Source of the DNA: Candidatus Galacturonatibacter soehngenii
Lineage (GTDB): Bacteria; Bacillota; Clostridia; Lachnospirales; Lachnospiraceae
DNA length: 64,000 nt
Direction of reading: 5' to 3'
Assembly (NCBI RefSeq): GCF_008830185.1
Contig: NZ_WAGX01000005.1
Coordinates: forward strand, 1,426,001-1,490,000
Under the pieces are notes generated by a model. That model did no database searches. It was given only the letters and a program-made list of their open reading frames with translations, and was not told the DNA's origin. This document shows positions 1-8,416 of this stretch, one piece after another. Both the position numbers and the translations under genes were made by a program. Each line of letters opens with the position of its first letter. Position 1 is the first letter of the stretch.

Positions 1-683
1 TTTATATGGGTACAGGAAATATCAACGTGATAAACACTTCCATACTGCGTTATGTAAACCATTTCCTCTTCTGTATCAGAGCCATTCGATGCATCATATC
101 CAGTCCAAGCTCTTATTCTTGCTCTTTGAATGACTCGTACCTTATCTATTTGAAAGAACTGGAAGGGTATTTTTATGCTATATATACCTACAACGTCAAT
201 CATATCCTCCTCTTGCATGTAAGAAGATAAAAGAAGGCTAATTCCACCTTCAACATGGTTGATTTCAAAGTAATTCTCACCTAGTTCATTTGTTATCTTA
301 CTTTTTACATACAGGCTGCTTAACATTCCAGATACCAAGTTTTCTACTTGTCCAGATGCGATGATATCATTACTTTGGGCACGTTCATAGACATAAGCAT
401 ATAATGCTAAGTCCTTACTTTGTTTGTATAGCTCGTTTCCAACTTCCGCCTGTATCTTTACAATCTCAGTAAAGTACATCATAAAGCAAATAGCAAAGAT
501 AAAAATCGGGAGCACCATAGCTGCTTCTACCGTAAGACTTGCTTTTTGTGAGATGAATGAAGACACCCTTTCAGTCTTTGTACTCTTCTTATCATTTGGG
601 GATGATAGTATGTGAAGTGTGTGGAGAGAGTTGTAAGTTTGATTGTAATTTGTATTTTTGTGATTCTGAAAGGGCATCTTCAT
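1..683 (-). CDS. TadE-like pseudopilin (3' end beyond window)
   Basis: This frame stays open from a start near 683 to the left edge, so the C-terminus is missing. About 50 polar residues are followed by a prepilin-type helix, KASLTVEAAMVLPIFIFAIC, in which the V-E-A-A motif is typical of TadE/TadG pseudopilins. The last visible part, around YITQYGSVYHVD followed by Cys-Thr-His, resembles the conserved end of clostridial TadE-like proteins. TadE-like proteins are minor pilins processed by the Tad prepilin peptidase and assembled at the membrane. Two starts are possible. The ATG at 683 directly touches the AAAGGAGGTGA ribosome site, while the ATG at 677 has normal spacing and is more likely. 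It is the last visible gene of the Tad operon. Confidence 0.75.
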   Translation of the reverse strand, partial: MKMPFQNHKNTNYNQTYNSLHTLHILSSPNDKKSTKTERVSSFISQKASLTVEAAMVLPIFIFAICFMMYFTEIVKIQAEVGNELYKQSKDLALYAYVYERAQSNDIIASGQVENLVSGMLSSLYVKSKITNELGENYFEINHVEGGISLLLSSYMQEEDMIDVVGIYSIKIPFQFFQIDKVRVIQRARIRAWTGYDASNGSDTEEEMVYITQYGSVYHVDISCTHI

Positions 684-695
684 TCACCTCCTTTG

Positions 696-2243
696 TCAAT
701 AATAGGAAAAATCCTTTGTTACGCTATAAGAATATGTATCGCTACCTCTTTCTAAGGTTCGAAACGGTAATCTTAAAAATAACCCTTTTGTTTCATATTG
801 AATGTTTGTTTTGAAGCTTTGAGTACAATTATCAATTCTAAATTTTTCATTTATCATTTGAATATTTAATTCAATTAAATCAAGACTGCGTTTTATCTTT
901 TTATTGTGATTTGAAAAGTACAAAAGTAATTTCAAATACCCTTCATAATCAATTCCTCCTTCATCTTCCTCCCCGCTATCTAGAACTTCTGATAGATTGC
1001 CTAGATTCTCAAGAGACAGATTCCAATTTGTGCTATTTTTAATAAGTGCTACCTTCTTTCCCGAAAGAAGCATACGAACTTCAAGTACGCTTTCTGCAAA
1101 TGCCCAAGATAGTAACAGAATCATTTGAAGAGCCGCAATAGCAAGTGGTCCCAAGTACCCGACAATTGTAGTTGCCAAGGCAGTGGCTGCCTCTCGTTTA
1201 ACAGAATCTGTTAATAAGTAAGTAAAATTAATCCCTTCTCGCATTAACAATAATTTATTTACAACGGCTTCTAAGTTTGCTTTGTCACTTTCTTTTCCTC
1301 CTAGAATATATTCTGCTTGATACAAAAGAACATCATCATTATCATAGTCTTGTGTTAGATAGTTGGGGAATTTTTCAAAAAGATATTCATTAAATATAGC
1401 TTTGTTGATTGCTCCATTACCTTTCCCTTCAAACGTTCCATTTCCAGTTTTTAATTCTCTTTTTGATGAAACATGATTTAAGTTTCTTATTTTTTTATTG
1501 GATAAGGTAGACGAATCCTCTAGAACAAGTTCTAGAATTGGGGAAGCTTGTAATCCTTTGATGGTATCTGCTGGATTGTATACTTCTGGTGGTTTGGGAG
1601 GTATCTCTACTTCATCTTCTCCCTCCTCTGCCGCTTCAAGTGCTGCATCATACTCAGCCTGATAAGACTCTTTTGCACCATCAATTTCACCTTGCAGACT
1701 ACTTTCCTCCTCTTTATATGTTTCAAAGCTTTCTTGATTTTGTTTAATTTCCTCATTATATTGTCCTAAGAGATCTTGAACAATTGATAAGCCCAGTTTA
1801 TTTTCCATGTAAGCAATTGCTTGACTATAATAAGCCTTTGCGTTGCGATCAGTAGCCAGAACATGTTGATCGGTCATTACATTTGTTACTTTTGTTCGCC
1901 AAAGCTCAGAATAACGAAATAATTCCATTGCTTCTAGCCCTTTTGTAGTATGGGTATTGTATTCTACAAAGGATTTTATTCGAGCATTCACTCGTTCTAT
2001 TGTTCCATCTTCTGTTTGATATCCCATATCAATAAAAAATAAGTCGTATCGATCTAATAAGTCTCTGTTATATTCAGCAAATGCAGAATATATTCCCATG
2101 TCGGTTATGTTTTGTATCTGCATACGAACACCTTGCAACCTTGCACTTTCTATCGTAGTGCAAACCACTGAAAGTATGAGGGTAAGTATCAGACTTAAGA
2201 ATACAGTAATATGTCCTTTGCTATAATATTTTGTTTTACTCAT
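696..2243 (-). CDS. DUF5702-like Tad-locus membrane protein
   Basis: This protein of about 515 residues begins with a membrane helix at about residues 11-32 and continues TIESARLQGVRMQ...AEYNRDLLDRYDLFFID. That is the look of the DUF5702 proteins that accompany clostridial Tad pilus genes. The middle (about 150-230) is charged, probably coiled coil, with a Pro-rich IPPKPPEV patch. A second hydrophobic stretch lies at about 370-400 (YLGPLAIAALQMILLLSWAF). Its biochemical role is unknown, and a minor or anchoring pilin component is an inference from position. The start at 2243 has a GGGGAAGGAAAG site upstream. An in-frame extension to 2342 is open but lacks a clear ribosome site. It sits between the Flp-like pilin and the TadE-like gene. 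Confidence 0.7.
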   Translation of the reverse strand: MSKTKYYSKGHITVFLSLILTLILSVVCTTIESARLQGVRMQIQNITDMGIYSAFAEYNRDLLDRYDLFFIDMGYQTEDGTIERVNARIKSFVEYNTHTTKGLEAMELFRYSELWRTKVTNVMTDQHVLATDRNAKAYYSQAIAYMENKLGLSIVQDLLGQYNEEIKQNQESFETYKEEESSLQGEIDGAKESYQAEYDAALEAAEEGEDEVEIPPKPPEVYNPADTIKGLQASPILELVLEDSSTLSNKKIRNLNHVSSKRELKTGNGTFEGKGNGAINKAIFNEYLFEKFPNYLTQDYDNDDVLLYQAEYILGGKESDKANLEAVVNKLLLMREGINFTYLLTDSVKREAATALATTIVGYLGPLAIAALQMILLLSWAFAESVLEVRMLLSGKKVALIKNSTNWNLSLENLGNLSEVLDSGEEDEGGIDYEGYLKLLLYFSNHNKKIKRSLDLIELNIQMINEKFRIDNCTQSFKTNIQYETKGLFLRLPFRTLERGSDTYSYSVTKDFSYY

Positions 2244-2347
2244 CTTATCTTTCCTTCCCCTCTTTACTTTAATCATTACAATATTACAAATAGTATTACT
2301 TTCAGTATTTATCCAGGAAAACTGATACGTTTTAAATCCCAAATAGT

Positions 2348-2521
2348 TTAGTTGTAAATACCTTCTGCTCCGGATTTTATTTTTTTGAAGATATTATCCA
2401 CTAAGCCTGTCAGCTCATTTTTAAAGACAGCAACTAGCGCAATCAAAACAACCAGAATAAGAATAATCTCTACTACCCCTACTCCGTCTTCCTCTTGAAT
2501 GAATCTTTGTATTATATTCAT
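2348..2521 (-). CDS. Flp/Tad-type major pilin-like small protein
   Basis: A 57-residue protein starting MNIIQRFIQEEDGVGVVEII, with an AAGGAGG ribosome site just upstream of the ATG at 2521. It has a short polar leader, a GVGVVE motif where the prepilin peptidase would cut after Gly with Glu at the fifth position, then a hydrophobic helix (IILILVVLIALVAVF) and a short charged tail ending GAEGIYN. That is the form of Flp/TadA-system pilins, which polymerise into the pilus after cleavage. It lies between tadC and the DUF5702-like gene in the same direction. A minor pseudopilin role cannot be excluded. Confidence 0.75.
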   Translation of the reverse strand: MNIIQRFIQEEDGVGVVEIILILVVLIALVAVFKNELTGLVDNIFKKIKSGAEGIYN

Positions 2522-2559
2522 ATGAATCCTCCTTTTTCTTGTCTTATTTTTTATCTATA

Positions 2560-4038
2560 TTACATTTGAAAGGACATACATGCTGGTATCATAATAATGA
2601 TAAGTACGACAACTAAATTTAAAAACATAGGTAACATAAGCTTTGTACTTGCTTCTTCACCCGCTACTTTTGCATAGGCTTTTCTATCTTCAAAGGCATC
2701 CAAACTTTCGTTTTCCAGAATCTTGGATAAGCCTTTGGAACCCTTTTTTAAATTCTGGGTAATTAACGAGATCATCTTCATATATCTTTGGTTTTTCATT
2801 CTTTTTCCAAACTCCTCGTATGCATACGCTTCTGATACGCCACTTGTAATTTCATAATAACTAATTAGCATTTCTTCATACGCATAACGAAAGTATTTTT
2901 TATCTATCTGCTTTTTCTCACGGTAATCAAGTGCTATTTTTTGCCATGCGCCTTTTACCGTCATACCTGCGCCTAATAGCAATGTTAATTTACTTACAAT
3001 GTCTGGGTAATCCGTTAATAGCTGTTGACTTCTTTTTTTTATCTTTTTTTCTAAATCTTTATCCTTACCAATATAAATAAGAATCGAAGAAAAAATCCCT
3101 AGTATCCAAATCAAATGAGCCGTGTTGTCTTTTGGTTCACTCCATACGATTGTTTTTCCGTTTATACTTAGAGGAAGCTCTATGTATTTACTCGTTTGAT
3201 CCCTTTCATCCGCCTGCTTTAATTGCTTGGATAGGTTTAATCTTACCCTCTCTTCGTCCGTTAAAAGTGGTGGCAAGATTTTAAGAGGAAGCTGTATCTT
3301 ATCTTCGTATTCTTGACAATGAAGCGTGGCAATGAGATTAACCAAAGTTCCTTTTTCCTCAATATCTTGATTATTGATTTCACCATTTGTTCCTACTACT
3401 TCAAAATTACTCGTTTCCCAGCTTATTGTTAGTGGTAATCCCTCTATTCTAGTAGGAAGTACTAGTTTTGATCTAACCTCCATCAAAGAAGGATTACTTC
3501 CCTTTACAAGACTTTCAATTTGGCTTTTTGCTTCTGCAAACATTGTCTTTACTTCGTTCTCTGTTAAAAGCTGCCCGCTTATGGTGACTTTAATGTCTTG
3601 CTCCTTTAATTCGTCTTGAATGCTTATAATGAATTCTTTTGACTTTTCTCCTTCTTGGTAACTGCCACGCTCCACATATTTGTCTTCTATAATTGCACTT
3701 TCTTTTTTTTGTCCAAAGGATGCCAATAGTGTAAGAATACTTCCTGCAAATATCAGTAAAATGGATAATGCAATTTTTTCCACATAAAACTTTTTTATAT
3801 GAAAGGTTGTTCGATCAGTTGGATTTATTTGTTTTAAACGCTCGATAACCACAGGTTTTAAAAACACATTTTGAATCAGTCCCTTTTTTTGTTTTAATAA
3901 AACCTCTACAATCGGAATGCTTAATCTATAAAACGGTATGTAAAGTTTTGAAGTAGGTTTGTATGGTTCAAACTCTATTTTTCTGAAAGCTATCATAGCT
4001 GTCATAATTCCTATTATCATTCCTATGGAAACAAACAT
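2560..4038 (-). CDS. tadC: TadC-like inner-membrane pilus platform protein with Ig-like insertion
   Basis: The C-terminal half (from about residue 335) is a T2SS protein F domain: the segment from DYPDIVSKLTLLLGAGMTVK through ITSGVSEAYAYEEFGKRM to a terminal helix (LMLPMFLNLVVVLIIIMIP). TadC-type proteins form the membrane platform on which the TadA ATPase acts. The N-terminal half is unusual. Between a helix at about 88-108 and another at about 308-322 lies a segment of roughly 200 residues whose part at about 185-255 (LPTRIEGLPLTISWETSNFE, then GTNGEIN) looks like an atrophied bacterial Ig-like domain. The ATG at 4038 has GGAGG six bases upstream and is preferred over the ATG at 4053, which lies inside that site. 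tadB ends two bases before this start. Confidence 0.8.
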   Translation of the reverse strand: MFVSIGMIIGIMTAMIAFRKIEFEPYKPTSKLYIPFYRLSIPIVEVLLKQKKGLIQNVFLKPVVIERLKQINPTDRTTFHIKKFYVEKIALSILLIFAGSILTLLASFGQKKESAIIEDKYVERGSYQEGEKSKEFIISIQDELKEQDIKVTISGQLLTENEVKTMFAEAKSQIESLVKGSNPSLMEVRSKLVLPTRIEGLPLTISWETSNFEVVGTNGEINNQDIEEKGTLVNLIATLHCQEYEDKIQLPLKILPPLLTDEERVRLNLSKQLKQADERDQTSKYIELPLSINGKTIVWSEPKDNTAHLIWILGIFSSILIYIGKDKDLEKKIKKRSQQLLTDYPDIVSKLTLLLGAGMTVKGAWQKIALDYREKKQIDKKYFRYAYEEMLISYYEITSGVSEAYAYEEFGKRMKNQRYMKMISLITQNLKKGSKGLSKILENESLDAFEDRKAYAKVAGEEASTKLMLPMFLNLVVVLIIIMIPACMSFQM

Positions 4039-4039
4039 A

Positions 4040-4780
4040 CTATACCTCCACATCCACTATATTTCTGCCTAACCAATATGCCAAAAGATAGATTGAAAGA
4101 CATATTGTCATCACAATGATTCCAAAAATGTTATGATATAAAATATTAAAATACTCTTTTGAAGTGATTCTGATATATAAGATAATAAACATCGGTATTA
4201 GATTCATTATTTTTTGTTCTAATCTTTTATTTGCAAGCAAAACATTAATCTCTCTTTTTACTTCTATTTTTCCTGTTATACTATTTACAGTCATATCAAT
4301 AATGGCTAAAAAGTCACCGCCAGATCGTTTTGCAATGGAGAATACTTCTGTAAAACTTTTGATATCCTCATCTTTACTTCTTTTTGCCAAATCTGCCAAT
4401 AAACTTTCTATTGTCTCATTCATTTCAAGCTTTCGCATGATGTGGTAGAGTTCTCTCATAATTAATGCATCTTTGGAATAAACCAAAGCCAATTCATCAT
4501 AACTTTCAGCAATAGCATTTTCTACTGAATAGCCTGCTGCCAATGCGTTAGATAAGCTACTTATTGCATCCTTAAATTGAAAATTTAATTCTTTTCTTCG
4601 CTTATCGTTTAATATTTTCTTTTTGTCATCATAGAAGAATTTAATACATGCAAATAAAATTATGATGGCAAATATAGAGTGATAAAACAACCATCCGATT
4701 AAGATACTTAGTCCTAACCACTCTCCTCCATATAAAATTGCTTCTATTTTGGTAAACTTATATTCATCGTAATGAATCAT
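4040..4780 (-). CDS. tadB: TadB-like inner-membrane pilus platform protein
   Basis: This 246-residue protein has a membrane segment near residues 20-45, a cytoplasmic T2SS F domain (LNFQFKDAISSLSNALAAGYSVENAIAES, written here only as a region at about 63-95), a FTEVFSIAKRSGGDFLAIID motif near 140-160, and two C-terminal helices. The motif is typical of TadB, which pairs with TadC as the assembly platform of Tad/Flp pili. The start has a GGGGGAGG site four bases upstream. It lies 14 bases downstream of tadA and directly before tadC, so the genes are surely co-transcribed. Confidence 0.85.
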   Translation of the reverse strand: MIHYDEYKFTKIEAILYGGEWLGLSILIGWLFYHSIFAIIILFACIKFFYDDKKKILNDKRRKELNFQFKDAISSLSNALAAGYSVENAIAESYDELALVYSKDALIMRELYHIMRKLEMNETIESLLADLAKRSKDEDIKSFTEVFSIAKRSGGDFLAIIDMTVNSITGKIEVKREINVLLANKRLEQKIMNLIPMFIILYIRITSKEYFNILYHNIFGIIVMTICLSIYLLAYWLGRNIVDVEV

Positions 4781-4794
4781 TTTCCTCCCCCTTT

Positions 4795-6021
4795 TTATAA
4801 AGAGATACCAGCAGCCTTTAATTTGTCTGTATATTTTAAATCTGTAATCTTTTGCAAGCTTCCTATCACACAGTCTTTCTTGCTGTTTGTTTCTTCAATG
4901 AATTGATAGAGTGGTGTCGTTTGTATTTCTCCATTTTCATATCCTGTAATCTCTACAATTTCTAATACCTTCCTACTCTTGTCTCTAAGTCTTCCAAGAT
5001 GCACAATAATATCAATTCCAGCTTCTAGCTGTCTTCTCACCGCATTGATTGGAATATCCATCCCCATTAAAATCATCGTTTCAAGCCTGCTTAACATATC
5101 TTTTGAACTATTAGCATGTCCTGTAGAAAGGGAGCCGTCATGACCAGTATTTAAGCACTGTATCATATCAATTGCTTCAGTTCCTCTTACTTCTCCAACA
5201 ATAATCCGATTGGGTCTCATACGAAGAGCTGACTTAATTAAGTCACGAATCGTAATTGCAACCATGCCTTCTACATTCGCATTTCTTGTTTCCAGTTTTA
5301 CAAGATTCTCAATTCCATTAATCTGTAATTCTGCTGAATCTTCAATTGTAATAATTCTTTCGTCTTTGGGAATAAAATTTGATAATGCATTTAGAAAAGT
5401 GGTTTTACCTGATCCAGTTCCTCCACTTATAAAGATGTTATAGCCTGCTACTACAAGCTTTTCTAAAAAATCTGCTGCTTCTTGGCTGATTGAATTCCAT
5501 TTCAGAAGCTCTCTCATACCAATGGGCTTATCGGGAAATCGTCGTATTGTTACAATTGGTCCATTCAATGCGACTGGAGGTAATACTACATTTACTCTGG
5601 CTCCATTTTCTAATCTTGAATCCACAATCGGAGTTGATTCATTGACCACTCGATTGGTACGTGCTACAATTTGTTGAATTACATCTGAAAGCTTTTCTTT
5701 GCTTTCGAAACTCTTTTCCCATTTGTATAAATGTCCCGCTCTTTCAACAAAAATATTATCCGTTCCATTAACCATAATCTCTGTCACTGTATTATCATCC
5801 ACCAGCTCTTGTAGAATATCAAGCTTTCTTAGAGAATTGAACACTTCCGTACGAAGCGTATTCTTGATTTCTAGGCCTATGTATACTTCTTTTGATAATT
5901 CTATGATGTATTGATCAATCATTTCATAGATTTCTTCATCTTTCATCTCTCTTGAAATATCAAGTTCGTTAATTACGTGCTCACGTATCATTTTTAAATA
6001 TTTTATTACCTGGCCTTCCAT
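4795..6021 (-). CDS. tadA: TadA/CpaF pilus assembly ATPase
   Basis: A 408-residue secretion ATPase of the type II/IV family. The Walker A motif GGTGSGKTTFLN lies at about residues 200-211, followed by an Asp box (IITIEDSAEL), a Walker B region (RPNRIIVGEVRGTEA) and a His box (TGHDGSLSTGHANS). The N-terminal part (about 70-170) carries the VTEIMVNG and RLENGARVN motifs of the CpaF subfamily. It powers pilus extrusion at the cytoplasmic face of the TadB/TadC platform. The length is typical and all key residues are present. The start has AGGAG four bases upstream. It follows the TadZ-like gene by seven bases. Confidence 0.92.
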   Translation of the reverse strand: MEGQVIKYLKMIREHVINELDISREMKDEEIYEMIDQYIIELSKEVYIGLEIKNTLRTEVFNSLRKLDILQELVDDNTVTEIMVNGTDNIFVERAGHLYKWEKSFESKEKLSDVIQQIVARTNRVVNESTPIVDSRLENGARVNVVLPPVALNGPIVTIRRFPDKPIGMRELLKWNSISQEAADFLEKLVVAGYNIFISGGTGSGKTTFLNALSNFIPKDERIITIEDSAELQINGIENLVKLETRNANVEGMVAITIRDLIKSALRMRPNRIIVGEVRGTEAIDMIQCLNTGHDGSLSTGHANSSKDMLSRLETMILMGMDIPINAVRRQLEAGIDIIVHLGRLRDKSRKVLEIVEITGYENGEIQTTPLYQFIEETNSKKDCVIGSLQKITDLKYTDKLKAAGISL

Positions 6022-6028
6022 ACAACTC

Positions 6029-7018
6029 CTATCTGACTACGCTTCTAACATAATCTCCTAGTTCACTCCAAACAAGCTGTTCCGCATAACATTCTCTGCT
6101 TCCAAAGCTATTATGATAGGGTAGCTTAATCTTTTTCATATTTGATTTAAGCACTTCATAACCTGCTTTGTCCAAAAGGGATTCAAATTGTTCGATTTTA
6201 GCATTGGATAAATAATCTTCTCGAATCGGCACATATATTTGATTACATTCGCTTAAAAGCTCTAACAACCCCTCTGCTCCATCTCCAAAATCAACAATTA
6301 CTGTCTCATACTTACTATTTGCACTTACTTCACGAAAAAGTTTCAGCCATTCTTCTTTCTTGACTTCTCGAATGTCCATCGGTGATGAAACTGGAGGAAT
6401 ATAATCTAGATTATTAATGGAATCAACAATTCCTTCTAGCTTAACTAACAAGTTAGCCTTGTCTTGTCTAAGATAATAAATTACATCTGATAAATCAGCT
6501 TTATACTCCTTTTGAAAAAGAGTTGAAAATCCAGAATACTCCTCCATATTAAGATACAAGACTGCTTTTTCCTTTGCCAATATTTGACCAAGTGCTAAAC
6601 AAAAGGAGGATTTTAAGCTTCTTTTAATCGGTGAATACACTCCAATGATTTGGCACTTTTTATTAAGAAGGGATAATGGTTCATCTTCTCTTTCCGCATA
6701 ATAATTCATAATGCTTTTTAAAATATTACCTGCTGATTGATATTTATATATCGCTTTATAGGTCTTGCCTGCTAAGACTGCTTCTTGTTCAGATAAAAGA
6801 ATGGTAAGACCAATATTTTTTTTATTAATTAACTCAATATTCATCTTATCACTTACCAATAATATATGAATAAATCGCTCTTTTGCATATTCATGTATAC
6901 TCTCTTCATTCGTAAAGGCTTCAGAAAAAAATATATTATTTTTATTATTAAAGTAATCAACTAGATTGTAGGCATATGCTGCTTCTTTATCGCATATTGC
7001 TATCATTCTATTTTTCAT
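6029..7018 (-). CDS. TadZ/CpaE-like localisation protein with degenerate ATPase
   Basis: This 329-residue protein has an N-terminal receiver-like half (MIAICDKEAAYAYNLVDYFN and onwards) and a C-terminal ParA/MinD-like half, from about GVYSPIKRSLKSSFCLALGQ to the end. A canonical deviant Walker A (KGGxGKT) is absent: the loop reads YSPIKRSLKSS. Later MinD-like segments are present, such as VLYLNMEEYSG and YETVIVDFGDGAEG. TadZ proteins place Tad machinery at the pole, and in clostridia they often have such weakened ATPase sites. The ATG at 7018 has AGGAGG six bases upstream and overlaps the TGA of the peptidase gene (ATGA), which suggests coupled translation. An ATG at 7039 has no ribosome site. 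Confidence 0.75.
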   Translation of the reverse strand: MKNRMIAICDKEAAYAYNLVDYFNNKNNIFFSEAFTNEESIHEYAKERFIHILLVSDKMNIELINKKNIGLTILLSEQEAVLAGKTYKAIYKYQSAGNILKSIMNYYAEREDEPLSLLNKKCQIIGVYSPIKRSLKSSFCLALGQILAKEKAVLYLNMEEYSGFSTLFQKEYKADLSDVIYYLRQDKANLLVKLEGIVDSINNLDYIPPVSSPMDIREVKKEEWLKLFREVSANSKYETVIVDFGDGAEGLLELLSECNQIYVPIREDYLSNAKIEQFESLLDKAGYEVLKSNMKKIKLPYHNSFGSRECYAEQLVWSELGDYVRSVVR

Positions 7019-7470
7019 AAAATTCCTCCTATGTAGCACAATACACTAAATAAAATGGGAAGTGTAAAATGAATTGTATTGCTTTTTTCTCTTTCAAGTG
7101 TTTGGATTTGTTTGGATTGAAATATCCCGAATAGATACAGACTTATGTTACGAAGTATTTTTATTAGATTTCTTTCTAACAATAGTTTGAATATTGCTAT
7201 GATTGCTCCAAATATAAAGGATACTATGATACATTGGAAAACCCCTTGATAACCTATGAAACCACCAATCACCGCAAATAACTTTACATCTCCTGCACCA
7301 ATTCCACCGATTACGAATATAATTAGTAATAAAACGATTGGCAAAAAGACTCCAAGAAAATAATAAATGATACTATGTTTATTAACTACAACGGTAAAAA
7401 CAAAACTTAATAATAATCCGATTAAAATTAACTTATTACTAACCTTTCCTGTCGTAAAATCGAGTATCAC
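7015..7470 (-). CDS. Prepilin peptidase (A24 family), 5' end apparently frameshifted
   Basis: An integral membrane aspartyl peptidase of the type IV prepilin/TadV family. It carries the first catalytic Asp in ILDFTTGKVSNK and the GxGD motif in GGIGAGDVKLFAVIGG, with several hydrophobic helices. It would cleave the Flp-like and TadE-like prepilins encoded downstream. The only in-frame initiator is a GTG at 7470, which leaves out the first membrane helix and has no good ribosome site. The missing helix (FFIVILLVLIAV) is encoded just upstream in the same frame. A well-placed AGAGGTG site and ATG (7511) are in another frame, and adding one T to the six-T run at 7498-7503 would join them. See findings. 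Confidence 0.8.
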   Translation of the reverse strand: MILDFTTGKVSNKLILIGLLLSFVFTVVVNKHSIIYYFLGVFLPIVLLLIIFVIGGIGAGDVKLFAVIGGFIGYQGVFQCIIVSFIFGAIIAIFKLLLERNLIKILRNISLYLFGIFQSKQIQTLEREKSNTIHFTLPILFSVLCYIGGIL

Positions 7471-7637
7471 TGCAATTAATACTAAAAGTATTACAATAAA
7501 AAATTTGACATACCATCACCTCTGTTCAATTAAAATACATATTGGAAAAGTATTATGCAGATTGCATAAAGAATATTAAGACTTGTCCTAAAGTAAAACC
7601 ATTATATAACAACTTTTCTCATTTGTCTAGTTTTATT

Positions 7638-7910
7638 TTAAAATAAATTAAAAAAAGCAATTGCGTAAAGTAAAACAAACCCTGGTATCCCCAAAGCACC
7701 AATTGTTCCAATCGTACCAAGATTTACTCCTACTAAAACATCAATCTCTTGTGATAGAAAGATTGTATTTAATAAATGTAGACTAACTGCTCCAAACACC
7801 ATCCTAAGTATTACATTTACAAAAACCTCTGTTTTGTTTTTGGCGAACACAATAATAAGAACAATTGCGCAAACTACCAACATAAAGATAATAGCCTGTT
7901 CTAATTTCAT
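7638..7910 (-). CDS. BofA-family (pro-sigmaK processing inhibitor-like) membrane protein
   Basis: A 90-residue protein with two or three hydrophobic segments ending GTIGALGIPGFVLLYAIAFF. The closing Gly-rich motif and length match the BofA family. In Bacillus, BofA sits in the outer forespore membrane and restrains SpoIVFB until sigma-K is needed. In clostridia the family is widespread, but the exact role is less clear. It diverges from the DUF2508 gene, and the two are neighbours in Bacillus as well (yaaL-bofA). It is not part of the Tad operon, from which about 130 bases separate it. Confidence 0.85.
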   Translation of the reverse strand: MKLEQAIIFMLVVCAIVLIIVFAKNKTEVFVNVILRMVFGAVSLHLLNTIFLSQEIDVLVGVNLGTIGTIGALGIPGFVLLYAIAFFNLF

Positions 7911-8093
7911 TTTAAATCCCTTTCGACATGTAATATATAACTATTTATATGATAGTTTGTTCAAATTATTACAAAAATGTATATATTCATTAAATTTGCA
8001 CTATACTAGTAAAAACAGGTAAATTTATTAACGTTGAATTAAGAGGATTTGCTCTTGATTAGCACTATAGTACGTTGAGAAAGCAGGGATATA

Positions 8094-8366
8094 TTGATAA
8101 AAGAATTTTTGAGTACAATCAAAATACTACCACCGACAAAAAACGAAGCTGTTTCACTGCAAATATATCATAACCAAGAACATAGCAATCTATTATCCGA
8201 CTTAGCTAAAACAAAAAATGATTTAGACATTGCCTATTCTAATTTCGAAAATGTTATTGATCCTGATTTAATTGATAGTTGCATCTATGAATTAAATGCG
8301 GTCCAAAAAAAATACAAATTTCTTTATGAGCGTGTGAAGCAGCATGAATTAGAGAACTTATTATAA
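8094..8366 (+). CDS. DUF2508 (YaaL-like) protein
   Basis: A 90-residue soluble protein with a TTG start preceded by AGGGA at five bases. The charged helical sequence SNLLSDLAKTKNDLDIAYSNFE...DPDLIDSCIYELNA is the pattern of the DUF2508/YaaL family. Its function is unknown, although the family is often found beside bofA in spore-formers. Here it is read away from the BofA-family gene and ends at a strong terminator shared with fliS. Confidence 0.75.
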   Translation: MIKEFLSTIKILPPTKNEAVSLQIYHNQEHSNLLSDLAKTKNDLDIAYSNFENVIDPDLIDSCIYELNAVQKKYKFLYERVKQHELENLL

Positions 8367-8374
8367 AAGTAGAT

Positions 8375-8413
8375 AAAAGAGGATATGTAGACGAACCCTA
8401 CATATCCTCTTTT
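8375..8413. terminator. Bidirectional terminator between DUF2508 gene and fliS
   Basis: A perfect 16-base-pair inverted repeat (8375-8390 with 8398-8413) surrounds a seven-base loop. The stem begins with AAAA and ends with TTTT, so it can terminate both strands. It sits between the convergent ends of the DUF2508 gene and fliS. Confidence 0.9.
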
Positions 8414-8416
8414 CAT

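Noticed and set aside
4038-4053. Overlap of tadC with tadB
   Set aside because: The apparent overlap depends on an ATG at 4053 that is inside the ribosome site. The ATG at 4038 is preferred, and with it the genes do not overlap.
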